A stretch of DNA of 64,000 nucleotides, taken from positions 47,167 through 111,166 of the forward strand of contig JAJDWA010000042.1 in assembly GCA_022825825.1 (NCBI GenBank), in the 5' to 3' direction. Shown here one piece after another: positions 18,708-27,850 of the stretch. The DNA is from Candidatus Poribacteria bacterium. GTDB lineage: Bacteria > Poribacteria > WGA-4E > WGA-3G. The position numbers and the translations under genes were made by a program. Numbering within the stretch: position 1 is the stretch's first letter; each line of letters opens with the position of its first letter. Under the pieces are notes generated by a model that saw only the letters and a program-made list of their open reading frames with translations, did not search any database and had not been told where the DNA came from.

Positions 18708-21700
18708 ATGCCGAAACTCAACCTAAAACCCACCCACAAACCCATCCGCGACTACTACGCCACGTTACAACAATACGAACAGCACGATGTAACGCATGAA
18801 GGCGCGGTTAGTGCCCCTTTTGAAACGCTGCTCAACACGTGTGCCAAGCAGGTAAACGCAACGCTCATCCCACAATACGCCATGCATACCGCAACAGGCA
18901 ACCGTATCGTGATTGACGGTGCTGTCTTAAACGAATACGGAATCCCCATCGCCTATTGGGAAGCGAAAGATATTGATGACGACCTTGACATAGCCGTGCA
19001 ACAAAAACGTGAAGCAGGCTATCCACTTGACAATATCCTGTTTCAAACACCGGAACGCGGTATCTTGATTCAGAACGGACAGACCGCGCTGGACTTGGAC
19101 ATATCCGATCCTGCAAATCTTGTTGAGTCTCTCAAATTCCTGTTTGCATATACAGCACCTGCACTTGACAATTGGCAGACTGCTGTTACCGACTTCAGAG
19201 CGCATGTTCCTGACCTCGCAAACAAACTGATGGAACTTATTGAGCAACGGTATGAGAATGACCCAACGTTCAAAAAAGCGTTTGCCGACTTTTACGAAAT
19301 CTGCCGCACCTCTATAAATCCTGACCTCTCACGTGCTGCTGTTGAGGAGATGCTTATCCAGCACATTCTCACCGAACGCATTTTCCGCACCGTCTTTAAC
19401 AACTCCGCCTTCACCCGCCGAAATATTATCGCACGCGAGATAGAAAATGTCGTTGATGAGCTCATCCGCCACGCCTTCAGTCGCGAGGAATTTCTCAAAC
19501 CTTTAGACCGCTTCTATGTTGCCATTGAACAAGCAGCCACGCTCTGCAGAGATTTTTCACAAAAACAGCACTTCCTCAACACCTTCTATGAGAAGTTTTT
19601 TCAGGGGTTTTCCGAAGATGTTGCAGATACACACGGCATCGTCTACACGCCACAACCGATTGTGGATTTTATGGTGAATAGCGTTTCGCATATCCTTGAA
19701 ACCGAGTTCGGACGATCACTTTCGGACACGGGCGTGCATATCATTGACCCGTTTGTCGGCACAGGCAACTTCATTGTCCGACTGATGCAGGACATCCAAG
19801 GCACAGCGTTAGAGGAGAAATATCGGCATGAACTGCACTGCAATGAGGTGATGCTACTGCCGTACTACATCGCCAGTCTGAACATTGAGCAGGAGTTCTT
19901 TCAACGCACACAGACCTATCTGCCGTTTGAGGGCATCACACTTGCGGACACCTTTGAGCTGCTTGAAGATCAGCAGATGACACTTTTTACGCAGGAAAAC
20001 ACTGAACGGGTGGAACGGCAGAAAAAAGCGGATATGTTTGTCGTAATCGGTAATCCGCCCTATAATATCGGGCAAATCAACGAAAATGATAATAACAAAA
20101 ACCGCAAGTATGAGACGATGGATAAGATGCTGAAAGAGACGTATTCGCGAGACTCGAAAGCTACAAATAAAAACGCTCTTTCAGACCCGTATGTAAAAGC
20201 GATATTATGGGCATCAAAACGAATTGGAGAAGAAGGGATTGTTGCGTTTGTAACGAACAACGGTTTTCTTGACGGAATCGCTTTTGATGGGATGCGAAAA
20301 CATCTTGCACAGGATTTCACCAAAATTTGTCATCTTGACCTCAAAGGAAATGCACGTACCTCTGGAGAACGCCGCAGAAAAGAGGGCGGCAACGTCTTTG
20401 ACGATCAAATTCGGGTTGGTGTTGGAATCACTTTCTTTATCAAAAAAGCAGACGTAATAACCCATCCAGCTCAGGTATGGATTTACTCTATTGATGATTA
20501 TTTGAAAGCACGAGAGAAACAAGAATTGTTAACCAACTTTGGGAACTATACAAACGTTCCGATGGAACAGGTAACTATTGATGCAAAGCATACATGGCTT
20601 ACTGAAGGACTTGACACCGATTTTGATACTTTCATCCCGATGGGAACGAAAGAAACAAAAGCAGAAAAGGGCACAGCAATAGGTGTAATTTTTAAAACAT
20701 ATAGCCGTGGTATCAACACAAGTCGTGACGCGTGGGTTTATAACTTCAACCGAAACACCCTTACTGAAAATGTTGCTCAAATGATAGGAACATTTAACAC
20801 AGAAGTTGCACGTTGGACACAACGCACAAATCGTGATGTAAACGCCGACAGTTTTGTAGTGTATGACGACGAAAAAATAAGTTGGAGTGAGGGACTAAAG
20901 CGAAACTTACAAAGTGGAAAAACGGCTGATTATTCTCATGAAAATATTAGATTGTCTCTTTACCGCCCATTTACAAAATCAAACCTCTATTTCGCTCGAA
21001 TGTTAAATGAACGTGTATATGTCTTTCCCTCCATATTCCCAACACCGGAAACAGAAACCGAAAATAGAGTGATTTGTCTTACAACCCTTGGAAGTAAAAA
21101 GCCGTTTCACTGCTTGGTGGTTCAGCAGTTAACAGATGTCCATCTTAATGGCGATTCACAATGCTTCCCCTTCTACACCTACAACGAGGACGGCACTAAC
21201 CGTCAAGAGAACATCACCGATTGGGCATTGGCAGAATTCCGCAACCACTACAACGATGACACCATCAGTAAATGGGACATCTTCCACTATACCTACGCCC
21301 TCCTGCACCATCTAATGTATCGTGAGAAGTATCAGGCGAACCTCAAGCGTGATCTTCCGCATATTCCGTTTGCAGAAGATTTTTGGGGTTTTGCCAACGC
21401 AGGCGTACAGTTAGCAGACATCCACGTTAACTACGAATCGCAACCGAAATATGATGGACTAAAATATATTGAAACGCCGGACGTGCAGATAGATTGGCGT
21501 GTAGAGAAGATGAAATTGTCTAAAGACAAAACGCAGTTGGTCTACAACGATTTTCTGACAATAGACGGTATCCCCGCGAAGGCGTTTGACTATCGACTCG
21601 GCACGCGTTCTGCGTTAGAGTGGATTGTTGACCAGTATCGCGTCAAGGTGGACAAACGCAGCGGTATTGTGAATGACCCGAATCGTGCGGATCAGCCGCG

Positions 21701-21797
21701 GTATATTGTGGATTTGATTGGGCGGGTTATCACCGTCAGTTTGCAGACGGTTGAGATTGTGGCGGGATTGCCAGACCTGGTAGGTGCGGTTTCCTAA
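18708..21797 (+). CDS. Single-chain type IIG/ISP-like restriction-modification enzyme
   Basis: 1029 residues. An N-terminal nuclease-like pattern (D70 in VIDGAV, E85 and K87 in YWEAKD), then a helical linker, then an N6-adenine methyltransferase with motif I DPFVGTGNF (from D347) and motif IV NPPYNIG (N449-Y452). The C-terminus (about 620-1029: GTRSALEWIVDQYRV, PRYIVDLIGRVITV) matches the specificity end of type ISP enzymes such as LlaBIII. No helicase motifs lie between nuclease and methylase, unlike true type ISP proteins, so it resembles type IIG. One chain would both cut and methylate. It closes the defence-type island; 53 bases from the HEPN gene, with a possible leaderless start. Confidence 0.85.
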   Translation: MPKLNLKPTHKPIRDYYATLQQYEQHDVTHEGAVSAPFETLLNTCAKQVNATLIPQYAMHTATGNRIVIDGAVLNEYGIPIAYWEAKDIDDDLDIAVQQKREAGYPLDNILFQTPERGILIQNGQTALDLDISDPANLVESLKFLFAYTAPALDNWQTAVTDFRAHVPDLANKLMELIEQRYENDPTFKKAFADFYEICRTSINPDLSRAAVEEMLIQHILTERIFRTVFNNSAFTRRNIIAREIENVVDELIRHAFSREEFLKPLDRFYVAIEQAATLCRDFSQKQHFLNTFYEKFFQGFSEDVADTHGIVYTPQPIVDFMVNSVSHILETEFGRSLSDTGVHIIDPFVGTGNFIVRLMQDIQGTALEEKYRHELHCNEVMLLPYYIASLNIEQEFFQRTQTYLPFEGITLADTFELLEDQQMTLFTQENTERVERQKKADMFVVIGNPPYNIGQINENDNNKNRKYETMDKMLKETYSRDSKATNKNALSDPYVKAILWASKRIGEEGIVAFVTNNGFLDGIAFDGMRKHLAQDFTKICHLDLKGNARTSGERRRKEGGNVFDDQIRVGVGITFFIKKADVITHPAQVWIYSIDDYLKAREKQELLTNFGNYTNVPMEQVTIDAKHTWLTEGLDTDFDTFIPMGTKETKAEKGTAIGVIFKTYSRGINTSRDAWVYNFNRNTLTENVAQMIGTFNTEVARWTQRTNRDVNADSFVVYDDEKISWSEGLKRNLQSGKTADYSHENIRLSLYRPFTKSNLYFARMLNERVYVFPSIFPTPETETENRVICLTTLGSKKPFHCLVVQQLTDVHLNGDSQCFPFYTYNEDGTNRQENITDWALAEFRNHYNDDTISKWDIFHYTYALLHHLMYREKYQANLKRDLPHIPFAEDFWGFANAGVQLADIHVNYESQPKYDGLKYIETPDVQIDWRVEKMKLSKDKTQLVYNDFLTIDGIPAKAFDYRLGTRSALEWIVDQYRVKVDKRSGIVNDPNRADQPRYIVDLIGRVITVSLQTVEIVAGLPDLVGAVS

Positions 21798-22172
21798 CCA
21801 ATTCAGAATACCAAACGCGTATTCTGACATACCCATAGCCGTCAATTTAGCGGTCTGCCCCTCTGGTAGGCGCGTTTTCTAAACGCGCCGGTGTCAATTT
21901 GAGCTTGAAAACACGGCGCGTTTCCAAAACGCGCCTACTCAAACTTAGGATCCGGTGCGGTTAGGAAACCGCACCTACCGTAGTGTTGAAATAATTATTG
22001 ATTTCACTATAAAACGGGTCCTAAGTCGACAAGTGAATGCCTCTGGAGAAGCACTGTTTTTTCTTGCCTACAATTTGCACAGGTAGTAAAATAACAATTA
22101 TCTATCGTCATATTTATTGCAAGCGTTAATACAAGCAATGCGCATGCTGCGCTCATAAAAAGGAGTAAACAA
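21798..22172. other. Intergenic region with three palindromic repeats
   Basis: 375 bases between the restriction-modification gene and the LamG gene. 21869-21975 holds three perfect palindromes (separate entry). The rest, about 21976-22172, is AT-rich with no convincing promoter; the LamG ribosome binding site AAAAGGAG is at its end. Confidence 0.7.
21869..21975. repeat. Cluster of three palindromic repeats
   Basis: 21869-21889 GGCGCGTTT-TCT-AAACGCGCC; 21915-21935 GGCGCGTTT-CCA-AAACGCGCC; 21954-21975 GGTGCGGTT-AGGA-AACCGCACC. All have 9-bp perfect arms. The first is preceded by GTA and the second followed by TAC, so the pair also forms a larger inverted repeat. The third has the same AGGA loop as the repeats at 7330 and 47338. 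Confidence 0.85.
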
Positions 22173-23000
22173 ATGCGGAGATATTTCTATATTTTTGTGG
22201 TTTTGGCGTTGTGTGCTGTGTGTTGTGATACAACCGCTAAGGTCACAAAAGGTTTACATTTCTACATGCCATTTGACGAAGGCGAAGGCAACATCGCAAA
22301 AGATATTGGGCCAAAAGGTTTTGAAGCAACACTACACAACACAGCAAAATTTGTTGAGAAAGGTAAGCGCGGAGGTGCCATTGAATTCTCGGCGGGATCA
22401 GCTAAGATCATTGAACCGGGTGGTAAAAGCGACCTCTGGACAGAGCATCTGACCGTGGCCGTTTGGATATTCCCTTATGAAATATCAGACATTGCTATTG
22501 GGAACGGACACGTCTACGGGAACATCTTTTATCACAAATCTGGAGCAAGTGATGATAACGTCGAATTTGGACTCGGTAGCGGCCAAGGTTTGTATTGGTA
22601 TATCAATTCCGGTCAAAAGAATATGGGGCCATTTAACGGTGCTGATGTTGATACGACACTTCCTTTACCAAATTTGGGTTTAAAACCTAATAACTGGTAT
22701 CATGTTGTTGGTACTTTCGACGGTAAGGAGATTCGGATTTACCTTGATGGAAAACTTCAGGGACAAAAAGCTGTCCCAGCCAACGGTCCTGTGATGATTT
22801 GGAATGATAACAATATTGAATTTGGTGCAAGGGGTACTGGCGTAAATGCTTACAAAGGTTTGCTTGACGAGTTAATTGTCTACGATCGCGCATTAACTGA
22901 GGAGGAGGTCGTGGAAATCATGAACTCTAAAGATATATTTGCAGTTGATGCTGCTGGGAAACTGGCAACGATATGGGGTGATTTGAAGGCAGGATGGTAG
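22173..23000 (+). CDS. Secreted LamG-domain protein
   Basis: 275 residues with a signal peptide (FYIFVVLALCAVCCDTTA; the Cys pair could be a lipobox but is not canonical) and one LamG/concanavalin-like domain: GLHFYMPFDEGEGNIAKDIG, AVWIFPYEIS, NWYHVVGTFDGKEIRIYLDG, GLLDELIVYDRALTEEEV. These jelly-roll domains bind carbohydrates or glycans. The tail AGKLATIWGDLK recurs in LamG proteins of this type of organism. Strong ribosome binding site AAAGGAG. It stands alone between two repeat clusters. Confidence 0.85.
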   Translation: MRRYFYIFVVLALCAVCCDTTAKVTKGLHFYMPFDEGEGNIAKDIGPKGFEATLHNTAKFVEKGKRGGAIEFSAGSAKIIEPGGKSDLWTEHLTVAVWIFPYEISDIAIGNGHVYGNIFYHKSGASDDNVEFGLGSGQGLYWYINSGQKNMGPFNGADVDTTLPLPNLGLKPNNWYHVVGTFDGKEIRIYLDGKLQGQKAVPANGPVMIWNDNNIEFGARGTGVNAYKGLLDELIVYDRALTEEEVVEIMNSKDIFAVDAAGKLATIWGDLKAGW

Positions 23001-23401
23001 GGATAAATTAGGAATGTGTAAACGCAATTGATGTTTATTTTCTACAAGATGTTGTCAGAATCGCCCTACATAGTATTCATTTCCACCGTGGTAATGTTAG
23101 CTGAAGTTAGGACATCTGCCCTATTTATTCAACTATTTTTGACGAAAGTATCGGTACAAACCCGCTTTTTTTAGTGTAATTATAACGTGGGTTTGATAAT
23201 TAGATGAGTATAGCCCGTTAGGTAGAGCGCAGCAAGCCCCTTATGCGTCAACTTAGAGGCCCACACCCCAAGGTAGGCGCGTTTTCTAAACGCCCCGTTA
23301 GCTAATCTCCAGCACGGAGACAGGCGCGTTCCAAAATGCGCCTACCTTGGGGTACTAAATTGGGCTGATAAAGCGGACAGGATTTATCAAACTCACGTTA
23401 A
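23001..23401. other. Intergenic region between convergent genes
   Basis: 401 bases downstream of both the LamG gene (plus) and the isomerase (minus). Contains the large inverted repeat 23266-23352. No gene-like frame, RNA gene or convincing promoter was seen in the remainder. Confidence 0.6.
23266..23352. repeat. Large inverted repeat made of two palindromic units
   Basis: The arms 23266-23285 (starting CCCCAAGGTAGGCGCG) and 23333-23352 (ending GCGCCTACCTTGGGG) pair at 19 of 20 positions. Inside are two weaker copies of the GGCGCGTTT-type palindrome. Lies between two convergent genes, where it could act as a two-way terminator, but there is no T tract. Confidence 0.8.
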
Positions 23402-24238
23402 TTATAGATTGTTTTGGGAGTTGAAAGCATTGCGAAGCATCTCCACACTTTGTGGTACCCCGATGTGGGCATCCTCTTTTCCTTCAAATTCAATGGATAC
23501 ATATCCTTGGAATCCGACACTCCGCAGAATCTCCCGGATTTTAGCGTAATCAAGGTCTAAAGTATACCATTCTCCCCCACCGTAATAGGTTTTTGCGTGA
23601 ACAAGCACTGCTTCAGGCGCAATTTGTGTAAGCTTATCATAAGGATCCGAGAGGAAATTACCGCAATCCATCGTAACCTTCAACCATTCTGAGCTTATTG
23701 CAGAAACAATGCGATTGACTCCATCTGCTGTACATGTCAACCCCCAGTGATTTTCAAGCCCAAGGAGTACTCCATATTTCTCTGCATCCGGGAGACATTT
23801 TTCAATTGAAGCAATGACCCAATCAAATGCATCATCTTCAGTATGGTCTGGAAGTGTTGGCTCCTTTCCTTCGGTTTTCATTAATTCATTAAATGATTTA
23901 ATAGTTCCCCATCGTCCTGAGTTGAGTCTAATTGCGGGGATGCCAAGTTCATGTGCTAACCGTATGCAGTGTATAGTATGATTGATGTTTTTTTCCCGTG
24001 TCTCTGCGTCCGGAGAAACAAAGCCTTGATGAATGGAAAGCGCGTATAAATCAAGCCCATGAATAAAGGCATGTCTCTTCAACTTCTGAAGATAGGAGGT
24101 AGATTCGGATGCCATCTGTTGATGTAGAATCTCAACGCCATCAAGTTCAAGTCGTGCGGCTTCTTCAATGACATGTTCAATTGGGACTTTTTCAGGTTTG
24201 AAATGCCAATATGAATAAGTGGATACACCAAGTTTCAA
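23402..24238 (-). CDS. Sugar phosphate isomerase/epimerase (TIM barrel)
   Basis: 278 residues: MKLGVSTYSYWHF, LELDGVEILHQQM, LGIPAIRLNSGRWG, LLGLENHWGLTCTADG, VTMDCGNF, LVHAKTYYGGG, YVSIEFEGKED. The Glu in GLENHW, Asp in MDCGNF, His in VHAK and Glu in IEFEG match the metal-binding positions of this family. Start is a TTG with AGAGGTG upstream; no ATG lies close by. Substrate unknown. It belongs to a different branch from the other three barrels of the window. Confidence 0.85.
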   Translation of the reverse strand: MKLGVSTYSYWHFKPEKVPIEHVIEEAARLELDGVEILHQQMASESTSYLQKLKRHAFIHGLDLYALSIHQGFVSPDAETREKNINHTIHCIRLAHELGIPAIRLNSGRWGTIKSFNELMKTEGKEPTLPDHTEDDAFDWVIASIEKCLPDAEKYGVLLGLENHWGLTCTADGVNRIVSAISSEWLKVTMDCGNFLSDPYDKLTQIAPEAVLVHAKTYYGGGEWYTLDLDYAKIREILRSVGFQGYVSIEFEGKEDAHIGVPQSVEMLRNAFNSQNNL

Positions 24239-24425
24239 TTTTTCACCTCTAAATGATTGTTATTCTATGATAACATAATTTCGTTAGAGAGTCTATATTC
24301 TTTGAGCTGTTGACAAAATCACTCAATTCTCTGTTTAGTTTTATTTTCTATCTTAAAATCTCTTAATGTAGCAACGATCCTGTGTGAAATGCTTATTTAT
24401 AACCTAAGTTGCCACATAAGTAGTT

Positions 24426-24442
24426 ACAAACTTCCAGTTTGT
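24426..24442. repeat. Short palindrome ACAAACT-TCC-AGTTTGT
   Basis: Seven-base perfect arms; the same core (ACAAACT ... AGTTTGT) appears at 46386-46406 with GTT in the loop. Confidence 0.6.
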
Positions 24443-24475
24443 GTCATATAATTTGGCATAGGCAATAGAGGCAAT

Positions 24476-24523
24476 AAAAATCTCCCGACGACAGTTCATA
24501 ACATCCATCATCGGGAGATTTTT
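24476..24523 (-). terminator. Intrinsic terminator of the DUF4159 gene
   Basis: Perfect 13-base arms AAAAATCTCCCGA and TCGGGAGATTTTT with a 22-base loop. Read on the minus strand it ends in a run of T and lies about 40 bases after the stop of the gene at 24564. Confidence 0.85.
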
Positions 24524-24563
24524 AATAATAAGGAATTGAAAACTGAATCCCTAAAATAGGTTA

Positions 24564-26045
24564 TTATTCAGTTGCTCCAATTTTTGCCGCTTCCGGTGCA
24601 CGTGTTGGAAGTTCCTTTTTCGCTAAGGTATCTTCAGGCACATAACCGGAGTAATCGGAAATTTTACCGTGTGTCAACGCATAGACGATAACGTTTGTCA
24701 TGAAACGATAGACACCGGGCGAATAGTGTACACTTCGTGTCGGCAGACTAACAGATTCCATTGCGCACATATAGTCACGACGTACTACAATAACGGACAA
24801 CTGTTCACCTACGGAGAATCCTTCAAGGAAATTCCGTTTCGGAGGACGTGTGCCCCACCAGAAAATGTCAAATCCGACCGGCGGTCCACCCATTTGATAG
24901 AAGTTATCGTAAATCTCGTGGGTGTTTTCAATCCGTTCAATTTGGTATTCAGGCATGACGTGACGCATTTGCGCGATGAACAAACGTACCATTGCTTGTG
25001 CTGGCGCATTTACACCGCAATCGTCAAAGACGAGAAATCCACCTTTTTCAACAAGGTATTTACGAAGTCCGGCGGCTTCTGCTTCGGACAATTTGTTATC
25101 CATTTTACCACCACCATATTGTTTTCCGAGCAAGTTCTTTTGCCGTGTGAGCGTCGGATCGTGCCCTGTCATAAAAGCAATCGGTGTTTTAAATAGATTC
25201 GTATCGGTCAGCTTTAATGAACCACCTTCAACGTTGATATCCGCTTTGATTTTGGTTTTCTCGTTGAGCCATTTGGATAGGGCATTCAGGGAAGAAGAGT
25301 CCGCCCACCAGTCAGAAAGCGTATGACGAATTCTTGCAAAACGGAGGACGCCGCGAATGTCGCGTCCCTTACCAATAACGCGTCCGCCCGGTTCACCTTT
25401 GGGAAGTGGGGGGACTTCAACGTTACCAAGTGTAATACTTTCGGCAACATTACCAAGTGCGTCACGAACCACGCCAACGTTTTCAACCATTGCCAGACCT
25501 GCTGGCCGCTGGACCGTTACTTTTACCTGAACTGGACTTCCTGCGACACCTCGTGCGATATTAGCGGGACCAGCAGAAGGGGCACTTGCTGCAGGACCAG
25601 CAAAAGCTAAAGCACTCGGTGAATTTGAAACAGGTAAATCAGTGTGAGTAACCACCTCTGGAACTGGCACATCTGGTTTAACAACTTTCGGAACATTTGG
25701 ATTAATCGGCGCATCTACCTTGATAGCTTGATTGGAAAATTCCAGCACCGTTTGTTGGATATCTGGAGTTGCCTTCGGCGCGAAAGCGGTTGTTAAACGT
25801 GGTTGAACTTGCACGGGTTCAGTGACAACCGTTTGGTCTACCGGGACAATCGGTTTCATAACCTGTTTGACGATAGGTTTCCGTACCTTAGGCTTCGGTG
25901 GATCCGGTGGATCCAGCATTTCGGCCCCAACTAAGTCCTTGAATGTTTGAGTTTGCGTGACAAAATAGAGCCCCGCGATCGCGATAAGGACTAAGTGGAG
26001 AACGATCGAAGTCATTAAGGCACCTGACGTTCTTTTTGCACTCAT
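24564..26045 (-). CDS. TonB-like N-terminus fused to DUF4159
   Basis: 493 residues. Residues about 10-30 are a TonB-like inner-membrane anchor (SIVLHLVLIAIAGLYFV), followed by a proline- and valine-rich linker (PPDPPKPKVRKPIV and many VPVP runs) to about residue 230. Then a DUF4159 domain (WWADSSSLNALSKWLNEKT, FMTGHDPTLT, LRKYLVEKGGFLVFDDCG, IFWWGTRPP), which resembles a glutamine-amidotransferase-like fold. The protein would span the periplasm like TonB but end in DUF4159 instead of a TonB C-terminus. GAGGTGAAATA precedes the ATG. Strong promoter far upstream and a clear terminator, so a single-gene unit. Confidence 0.82.
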   Translation of the reverse strand: MSAKRTSGALMTSIVLHLVLIAIAGLYFVTQTQTFKDLVGAEMLDPPDPPKPKVRKPIVKQVMKPIVPVDQTVVTEPVQVQPRLTTAFAPKATPDIQQTVLEFSNQAIKVDAPINPNVPKVVKPDVPVPEVVTHTDLPVSNSPSALAFAGPAASAPSAGPANIARGVAGSPVQVKVTVQRPAGLAMVENVGVVRDALGNVAESITLGNVEVPPLPKGEPGGRVIGKGRDIRGVLRFARIRHTLSDWWADSSSLNALSKWLNEKTKIKADINVEGGSLKLTDTNLFKTPIAFMTGHDPTLTRQKNLLGKQYGGGKMDNKLSEAEAAGLRKYLVEKGGFLVFDDCGVNAPAQAMVRLFIAQMRHVMPEYQIERIENTHEIYDNFYQMGGPPVGFDIFWWGTRPPKRNFLEGFSVGEQLSVIVVRRDYMCAMESVSLPTRSVHYSPGVYRFMTNVIVYALTHGKISDYSGYVPEDTLAKKELPTRAPEAAKIGATE

Positions 26046-26192
26046 TATTTCACCTCATAAAAAATAACAAAATTGGTTTTTGATACAAACTTACTAAATA
26101 TTAAAGACTAAACCTATACTACTCTATGCAATTTATGTGCCATTAGAATAGTGTGTGATAATATGGTAAACCCTATATGGTAACGTGTGAAC

Positions 26193-26240
26193 GCTGCACA
26201 AAATGGGGCAATTCGGTTATAAGCTGCACAAAATGGGGCA
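26193..26240. repeat. Two direct repeats GCTGCACAAAATGGGGCA
   Basis: Exact 18-base copies at 26193-26210 and 26223-26240, 30 bases apart. The second copy with its flanks folds as AAGCTGC-10 bases-GCAGCTT. Two copies only, so not a CRISPR array. Confidence 0.75.
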
Positions 26241-26291
26241 GCTTTTCTCTGGATCAGCAGTGAACTCCACAAGTATAGCCTTTTTTGTAAT

Positions 26292-26320
26292 ACTATAACA
26301 AATCTACAAAAAATTGTCAA
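26292..26320 (-). promoter_or_regulatory. Sigma70-type promoter for the DUF4159 gene
   Basis: Minus strand TTGACA, 17-base spacer, TATAGT; eleven of twelve consensus positions. It lies about 245 bases before the ATG at 26045. Confidence 0.75.
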
Positions 26321-26403
26321 ATAAAATTAAGTCTCTTATATAAAATTATTTCAATTGCGATGAGTTCGTTGTGCTTCATCTGTAGGCACGCTTAGACATT
26401 TTT

Positions 26404-27525
26404 TTACAAACCCGTAAATTTCTCAAAATTTCCGAGTGTCTGGATTACATCGGCAACCTGAATTTGAGACATACATCCTTCTGTTCCGAATCGACAAGTA
26501 GGGCCTAAGCAGGGGGGACAATCAAACTTCTTTTGAATAATTTGGCACTTATCACCGATAGGTCCGAATCGTTTCGGATCACTGGGTCCATAGAGTCCAA
26601 TTGTCTGAGTACCTACAGCTGCAGCGAGATGCATCGGACCACTATCATTTCCGATAAACACGTTACATACATATAAGATTGATGCTAACTGCGTTATGTT
26701 TGTTTTGCCTGCGATGTTAATTGCCTTTCCTTGCATCATGTTTTGAATTTGATTTATTATCGGGATTTCATCTTTCACACCAACAAACAAAATTTTTGCA
26801 CGTTTTTGTGCAATTAGACAATCAGCTAATTCAGCGTAACGTTCTGGATTCCATCTTTTTAATGCAACTGGAGAACCGGGATGGATAGCAATGCAAGGTG
26901 TTTCTCCATGAATTTGATGTGTTTCGAGAAAATTAGATGCCCATTTTTTATCTTCTGTTTTTACTGAGAAAGTGGTAGTTTCTATTGGTATTGGAATACC
27001 TGATCGCTTTAGGACATCAAGATTTCGAATCGTTTCGTGTGTTCCACTGAAACGAGAAAAACCTAACTTGTTTGCTATCTGTAAAGATGCGCGGTTGAGG
27101 CGTCTCGACGTAACGCGTAAAAGTGCGAACCAAACAATATGCCAATCACCTCGAAGTTCTACTAACAGATCGTATTTATGTCGACGTAATTGTTGATAGA
27201 GCCGAAATGTATCCTTTAAGGAGGTTGGTTGTTCAGATCGGCAAAATGCGGGCGAATTGTATTCTAATACTTTATCTACATCCGGGTGATTTTCTAAAAT
27301 AACACGCCCCCATGTTCCAGTGAGCGCGTGCAGTTCCGTGTTTGGATAAGCCAAACGCAGATTAGAAAACACAGGGGTCGCTAACAATACGTCTCCAAAG
27401 TGATCAAGTTTAACAACGAGAATGCGTTTTGGGATAAAGTCCTTCGTTAAACGTTTTCTATAAAAAAGCCACTGCACAATAGCAGAAGCAATTAGAGTGA
27501 GAATTTCGGAGGCGTTCTGAAACAT
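26404..27525 (-). CDS. Glycosyltransferase family 9 (heptosyltransferase-like)
   Basis: GT9 enzyme that adds a sugar, classically heptose, to LPS core on the cytoplasmic side of the membrane. N-terminal Rossmann motif RILVVKLDHFGDVLLATPVF, ALTGTWGRVIL, a central VELRGDWHIVWFAL, then the donor-binding C-half IAIHPGSPVALKRWNPERYA and VFIGNDSGPMHLAAAVG, TIGLYGPSDPKRFGP. A Cys cluster near the end (CPPCLGPTC, GC) is common in GT9. About 373 residues from the ATG at 27525. A TTG at 27561 would extend it by 12 residues but lies exactly in the -35 of a good promoter, so the ATG is preferred. Confidence 0.88.
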   Translation of the reverse strand: MFQNASEILTLIASAIVQWLFYRKRLTKDFIPKRILVVKLDHFGDVLLATPVFSNLRLAYPNTELHALTGTWGRVILENHPDVDKVLEYNSPAFCRSEQPTSLKDTFRLYQQLRRHKYDLLVELRGDWHIVWFALLRVTSRRLNRASLQIANKLGFSRFSGTHETIRNLDVLKRSGIPIPIETTTFSVKTEDKKWASNFLETHQIHGETPCIAIHPGSPVALKRWNPERYAELADCLIAQKRAKILFVGVKDEIPIINQIQNMMQGKAINIAGKTNITQLASILYVCNVFIGNDSGPMHLAAAVGTQTIGLYGPSDPKRFGPIGDKCQIIQKKFDCPPCLGPTCRFGTEGCMSQIQVADVIQTLGNFEKFTGL

Positions 27526-27532
27526 CGTTTTT

Positions 27533-27561
27533 AGTTTATCTAATTCATATAGATTTGTCAA
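27533..27561 (-). promoter_or_regulatory. Promoter for glycosyltransferase 9, leaderless candidate
   Basis: Minus strand TTGACA, 17-base spacer, TAAACT. The -10 ends seven bases before the ATG at 27525, so the transcript would begin at or next to the start codon. Confidence 0.6.
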
Positions 27562-27622
27562 GAGGTATAGCGAAGGTATTTTGAATTTCTTTACGAATGA
27601 AATAAGAAATCAAGACTTTTCC

Positions 27623-27651
27623 TTGACGTTTATATTAAAAGATGTTATCCT
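27623..27651 (+). promoter_or_regulatory. Promoter for the PEP-synthase-like gene
   Basis: TTGACG, 17-base spacer, TATCCT; 200 bases before the ATG at 27851. Divergent from the glycosyltransferase promoter, with about 60 bases between the two -35 boxes. Confidence 0.5.
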
Positions 27652-27850
27652 GCTTTTAATTGGCTGTAGCGATATGCAGTTAGAGGTTCTGTACCTTTTC
27701 AGCAGTATCTTTAGTTAGAGAACGGGTAATTTTAAAATTTAGAGAGTTCCCCTTTACCTTGCAAAACTCCAAACTTATTTGCATTCGTCAAAAAAAAATC
27801 CTGATATACTATTTTCACTATTTCAACCTTTCTCAAGCAAATCTAAGCTG

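Larger units (their letters stand above)
24239..24563. other. Intergenic region with short palindrome and terminator
   Basis: 325 bases between the DUF4159 gene and the next isomerase, both on the minus strand. It holds the terminator 24476-24523 and the palindrome 24426-24442. The part next to the isomerase (24239-24330) should contain its promoter, but no clear pair of hexamers was found. Confidence 0.6.
26046..26403. other. Intergenic region with promoter and direct repeats
   Basis: 358 bases upstream of the DUF4159 gene. Contains a strong promoter at 26292-26320, hence a leader of roughly 240 bases, and an 18-base direct repeat at 26193 and 26223 within that leader. 26321-26403 follows the end of the glycosyltransferase gene and shows nothing notable. 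Confidence 0.65.

Noticed and set aside
23266..23352. Large inverted repeat as the end of an insertion sequence
   Set aside because: The arms enclose only 47 bases, no transposase is near, and no target-site duplication was seen; it fits the small palindromic repeat family better.
26193..26240. Direct repeats that might be a minimal CRISPR array
   Set aside because: Only two copies of 18 bases with a 12-base spacer and no cas genes.
26114..26320. Minus-strand frame with APFCAAYNRIAPFCAAF
   Set aside because: Simply the translation of the 18-base direct repeat in the leader of the DUF4159 gene; no ribosome binding site.
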